From the NCBI GenBank assembly GCA_900547945.1, contig URIT01000025.1, forward strand, positions 1 through 30,483: DNA of 30,483 nt. Reading direction: 5' to 3'. Shown here piece after piece: positions 29,040-30,483 of this stretch (within the stretch, counting starts at the first letter, position 1; the number at the start of each line of letters is the position of its first letter). The stretch is from an uncultured bacterium. Lineage in GTDB: Bacteria; Verrucomicrobiota; Kiritimatiellia; RFP12; UBA1067. The position numbers and the translations under genes were made by a program. The notes under the pieces are model-generated. The model was not told the DNA's origin and ran no database searches. It worked only from the letters and a program-made list of their open reading frames with translations.

Positions 29040-29603
29040 TCAACCGTTGAGTTCCTTGAGGATCGCGGCGATCTTCTCCTTGCACCGCCCGCAGCCACCG
29101 CCCGCCTTCGTGAAGTTCGTCACCTCCTCGACGGTCGTGAGGGAGTTCTCGGTGATGACACGGCGCACCTCGTTCTCCGAGACGTTGTAGCACGTGCAGA
29201 GCACCGTGTCCTCCAGGTTGCGGTCGGCGTTTTCGCCCGTCTTGAAGTTCTTGATGGCGGCTTCAAGGGCTTCGCGGCCCATCACGGAGCAGTGCATCTT
29301 CTGCGGCGGCAGGCCTCCGAGGTAGTCGGCGATCTCCTTGTTCGTGATCTTGGAGGCCTCTTCGAGCGTCTTGCCGATCACCATCTCGGTGAGGGCGGAG
29401 GAGGAGGCGATGGCGCTCGCGCAGCCGAAGGTCTGGAACTTGGCGTCGGCGATGCGTCCGTCGGGACCGAGCTTGAACTGGAAGGTGAGGGCGTCGCCGC
29501 AGGCGAGCGAACCGACGGTCGCGGTGCCGTCGGGCTTGTCGATGGTGCCGACGTTCCGCGGGTTGCGGAAGTGGTCCATCATCTTTTCGGAATAGTTCCA
29601 CAT
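29040..29603 (-). CDS. NifU-like Fe-S cluster scaffold (IscU domain plus BFD-type [2Fe-2S] domain)
   Basis: A 187-residue protein. Residues 1-125 are the IscU-like scaffold with the three conserved cysteines Cys35 (GSLACGD), Cys61 (TFGCAS) and Cys105 (KMHCSVMG) on which [2Fe-2S] clusters are built. Residues about 130-187 are the central NifU ferredoxin (BFD-type) domain with Cys136, Cys138, Cys171 and Cys174 (LCTCYNV, GGGCGRCK). The C-terminal Nfu domain of classical NifU is absent. AAGGA precedes the ATG at 9 nt. No cysteine desulfurase (NifS/IscS) gene lies in the window. It probably supplies clusters for anaerobic Fe-S enzymes. Confidence 0.92.
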   Translation of the reverse strand: MWNYSEKMMDHFRNPRNVGTIDKPDGTATVGSLACGDALTFQFKLGPDGRIADAKFQTFGCASAIASSSALTEMVIGKTLEEASKITNKEIADYLGGLPPQKMHCSVMGREALEAAIKNFKTGENADRNLEDTVLCTCYNVSENEVRRVITENSLTTVEEVTNFTKAGGGCGRCKEKIAAILKELNG

Positions 29604-29638
29604 GGTGTGTAATCCTTGCTCAGAAAAAACGAAGGGTC

Positions 29639-29647
29639 AGTATACCA
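29639..29647 (-). promoter_or_regulatory. Predicted extended -10 promoter of the NifU-DUF1846 operon
   Basis: On the minus strand TGGTATACT matches the extended -10 consensus TGnTATAnT. It lies in the 48-nt gap after the EIIA-like gene, so nifU has its own promoter, with a start near 29632 and a leader of about 30 nt. Confidence 0.5.
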
Positions 29648-29651
29648 CATT

Positions 29652-30380
29652 TTACGGATGCAGGTGGTTGAGGAAGTCGTCCTCGGCCATCTTCAGGGCG
29701 GTGTGCATGGACGCGGCGTCCGGGGCGTCGCGCAGTTCCTGGAGGAGAGTGGTGCCGTGGGCGAGCAGGCAGAGGCGGGCGAGGATGTGGAGGTGGAGGG
29801 TGTGGTCCGTGCAGCAGATGAGGAAGAAGAGGTCGGTCCCCGTGCCGTCCTGGGAACCGAAGAAGACGGGGCGCACGGCGCGGCCGAGGGCGAGGAAGGT
29901 CTCCTGGAAGAGGTAGGGGTCGTGGTAGCGGGGGTGCAGGAAGGCGACGCCGCCGCCGGCGGCGGTGGAGGCGACTTCCTCGCGTGCGCTCAGCTCGGCG
30001 AAAAGGGTCTCAGGATCGTAGAGAAGGCCGGTGGCGTCCGCGAAGTCCGTCATGTCGCGCAGCACGCCGGCGCGCCCCCGGGCGGTGAGGGCGGGGGCGA
30101 TCGTCTCGGGGCGGAGCAGTTCGGCGACATGGAAGTCGTGTCCATCCGTGCGGCGGCGCTCCGTCATCGCGACCGTGTGCTCGGCCGTCAGGGCCTTGTC
30201 GCTCAGCGCGATGAGACGGCGCTGGGCCCATTCGTCGAGCACGCGGTGCTCGAAGAAGTAGAGGTCGCCGCGCTTGACGCTCTCGACCTCGCCGCGTTGC
30301 GCGAAGTGCCGCAGCTCGTTCTCCGGCATGTGCAGATGCGCCGCCGCGCTCTTCTGATCCATCAGGCGATTATAGTCCAT
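29652..30380 (-). CDS. Helix-turn-helix / PTS EIIA-like fusion protein
   Basis: A 242-residue protein. Residues about 7-56 (MDQKSAAAHLHMPENELRHF, then FFEHRVLDEWAQRR) resemble the MerR/excisionase-type DNA-binding domain. Residues about 90-240 resemble the fructose/nitrogen-type EIIA domain, with GGGVAFLHPR placing His149 where the phosphorylated histidine of EIIA is found (usually GIAxPHxR). Such fusions may link phosphotransfer status to gene control without sugar transport. The start is uncertain: an extended -10 box (30388-30396) predicts transcription starting almost at the first ATG, so the mRNA may be leaderless or translation may start at Met7 (30362). Confidence 0.78.
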   Translation of the reverse strand: MDYNRLMDQKSAAAHLHMPENELRHFAQRGEVESVKRGDLYFFEHRVLDEWAQRRLIALSDKALTAEHTVAMTERRRTDGHDFHVAELLRPETIAPALTARGRAGVLRDMTDFADATGLLYDPETLFAELSAREEVASTAAGGGVAFLHPRYHDPYLFQETFLALGRAVRPVFFGSQDGTGTDLFFLICCTDHTLHLHILARLCLLAHGTTLLQELRDAPDAASMHTALKMAEDDFLNHLHP

Positions 30381-30387
30381 GCCGTGT

Positions 30388-30396
30388 ATTCTACCA
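30388..30396 (-). promoter_or_regulatory. Predicted extended -10 promoter of the HTH-EIIA gene
   Basis: TGGTAGAAT on the minus strand fits TGnTAnnAT. It ends only 7 nt before the ATG at 30380, so transcription would start about at the start codon. Confidence 0.4.
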
Positions 30397-30426
30397 TATT
30401 TGCGGGGATCCGCTAGGTCGAAGAAA

Positions 30427-30483
30427 TAGTAATGGGTTAGTGGGTTGCGCAGCCCACCAGCCGAATTGAGGATTAGGGTCGTC
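30427..30483. repeat. Window-edge hairpin repeat
   Basis: A GGGTTAGTGGGTTGC word repeat runs into the near-palindrome TGGGTTGCGCAGCCCA (30441-30456). It resembles the word-plus-hairpin arrangement of the other intergenic repeats. The window ends before its limit can be seen. Confidence 0.45.

Noticed and set aside
27430..29190. 586-codon open frame on the plus strand
   Set aside because: It lies antisense to the DUF1846 and NifU genes. Its translation is low-complexity (Val/Ala/Asp/Gly/Arg) without domain motifs, a usual shadow in high-G+C DNA.
1..30483. tRNA, rRNA or insertion sequence with transposase
   Set aside because: No cloverleaf with CCA end, rRNA segment or transposase-like frame was recognised by eye. 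A tRNAscan or ISfinder search would be decisive.

Overview
This 30.5 kb window comes from a high-G+C bacterium. The gene set is dense in exported carbohydrate-active enzymes and Tat-exported Gfo/Idh-type oxidoreductases, and it includes DUF1680/GH127, MGH1-like and pectin-lyase-fold proteins, LamG-like fragments, and a helix-turn-helix/EIIA fusion. Short hairpin repeats fill the intergenic spaces. Together these point to an uncultured, probably gut-associated or anaerobic member of the PVC group (Kiritimatiellota/Verrucomicrobiota-like). The 2-oxoacid:ferredoxin oxidoreductase and the glycyl radical enzyme support anaerobic life. The lineage is inferred from gene style; no rRNA is present.

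Layout. 1-313: hairpin repeats and a promoter. 314-2299: secreted GH127-like enzyme. 2358-5314: 2-oxoacid:ferredoxin oxidoreductase operon (delta, alpha, fused beta-gamma), with a repeat block between alpha and beta. 5311-6066 (minus): PAS-AraC regulator, divergent from a five-gene operon (6211-16427) of exported proteins: a duplicated LamG-like protein, a GH5-CE6 fusion, a glycyl radical enzyme with a signal peptide, a Tat-type GH5-like enzyme, and a propeller plus MGH1-like enzyme whose C-terminus is cut off by an in-frame TGA. The divergent control region carries two direct repeats exactly 21 bp apart, the classic spacing of AraC half-sites. 16822-20115: Tat-exported Gfo/Idh oxidoreductase, lactonase and TruA.

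20116-25990 is a lower-G+C, repeat-rich accessory stretch. It holds small membrane proteins, a truncated MNT nucleotidyltransferase, an intact second nucleotidyltransferase with a small overlapping partner, a frameshifted lipoprotein and unrecognised membrane proteins. 25994-27392 holds a decayed sialidase-like gene and a C-terminally truncated pectin-lyase-fold gene. 27493-30380 (minus) carries DUF1846, a two-domain NifU and an HTH-EIIA protein.

The most unusual object is the glycyl radical enzyme at 10469-12757. It has the active-site GCYE and C-terminal RVAGW motifs, yet a well-placed Shine-Dalgarno sequence starts it with a Sec-type signal peptide. That signal peptide resembles the one on a glycosidase two genes downstream. 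It sits inside an operon of exported polysaccharide-degrading enzymes, and no radical-SAM activase is visible in the window. All family calls come from reading motifs by eye; no database search was run.
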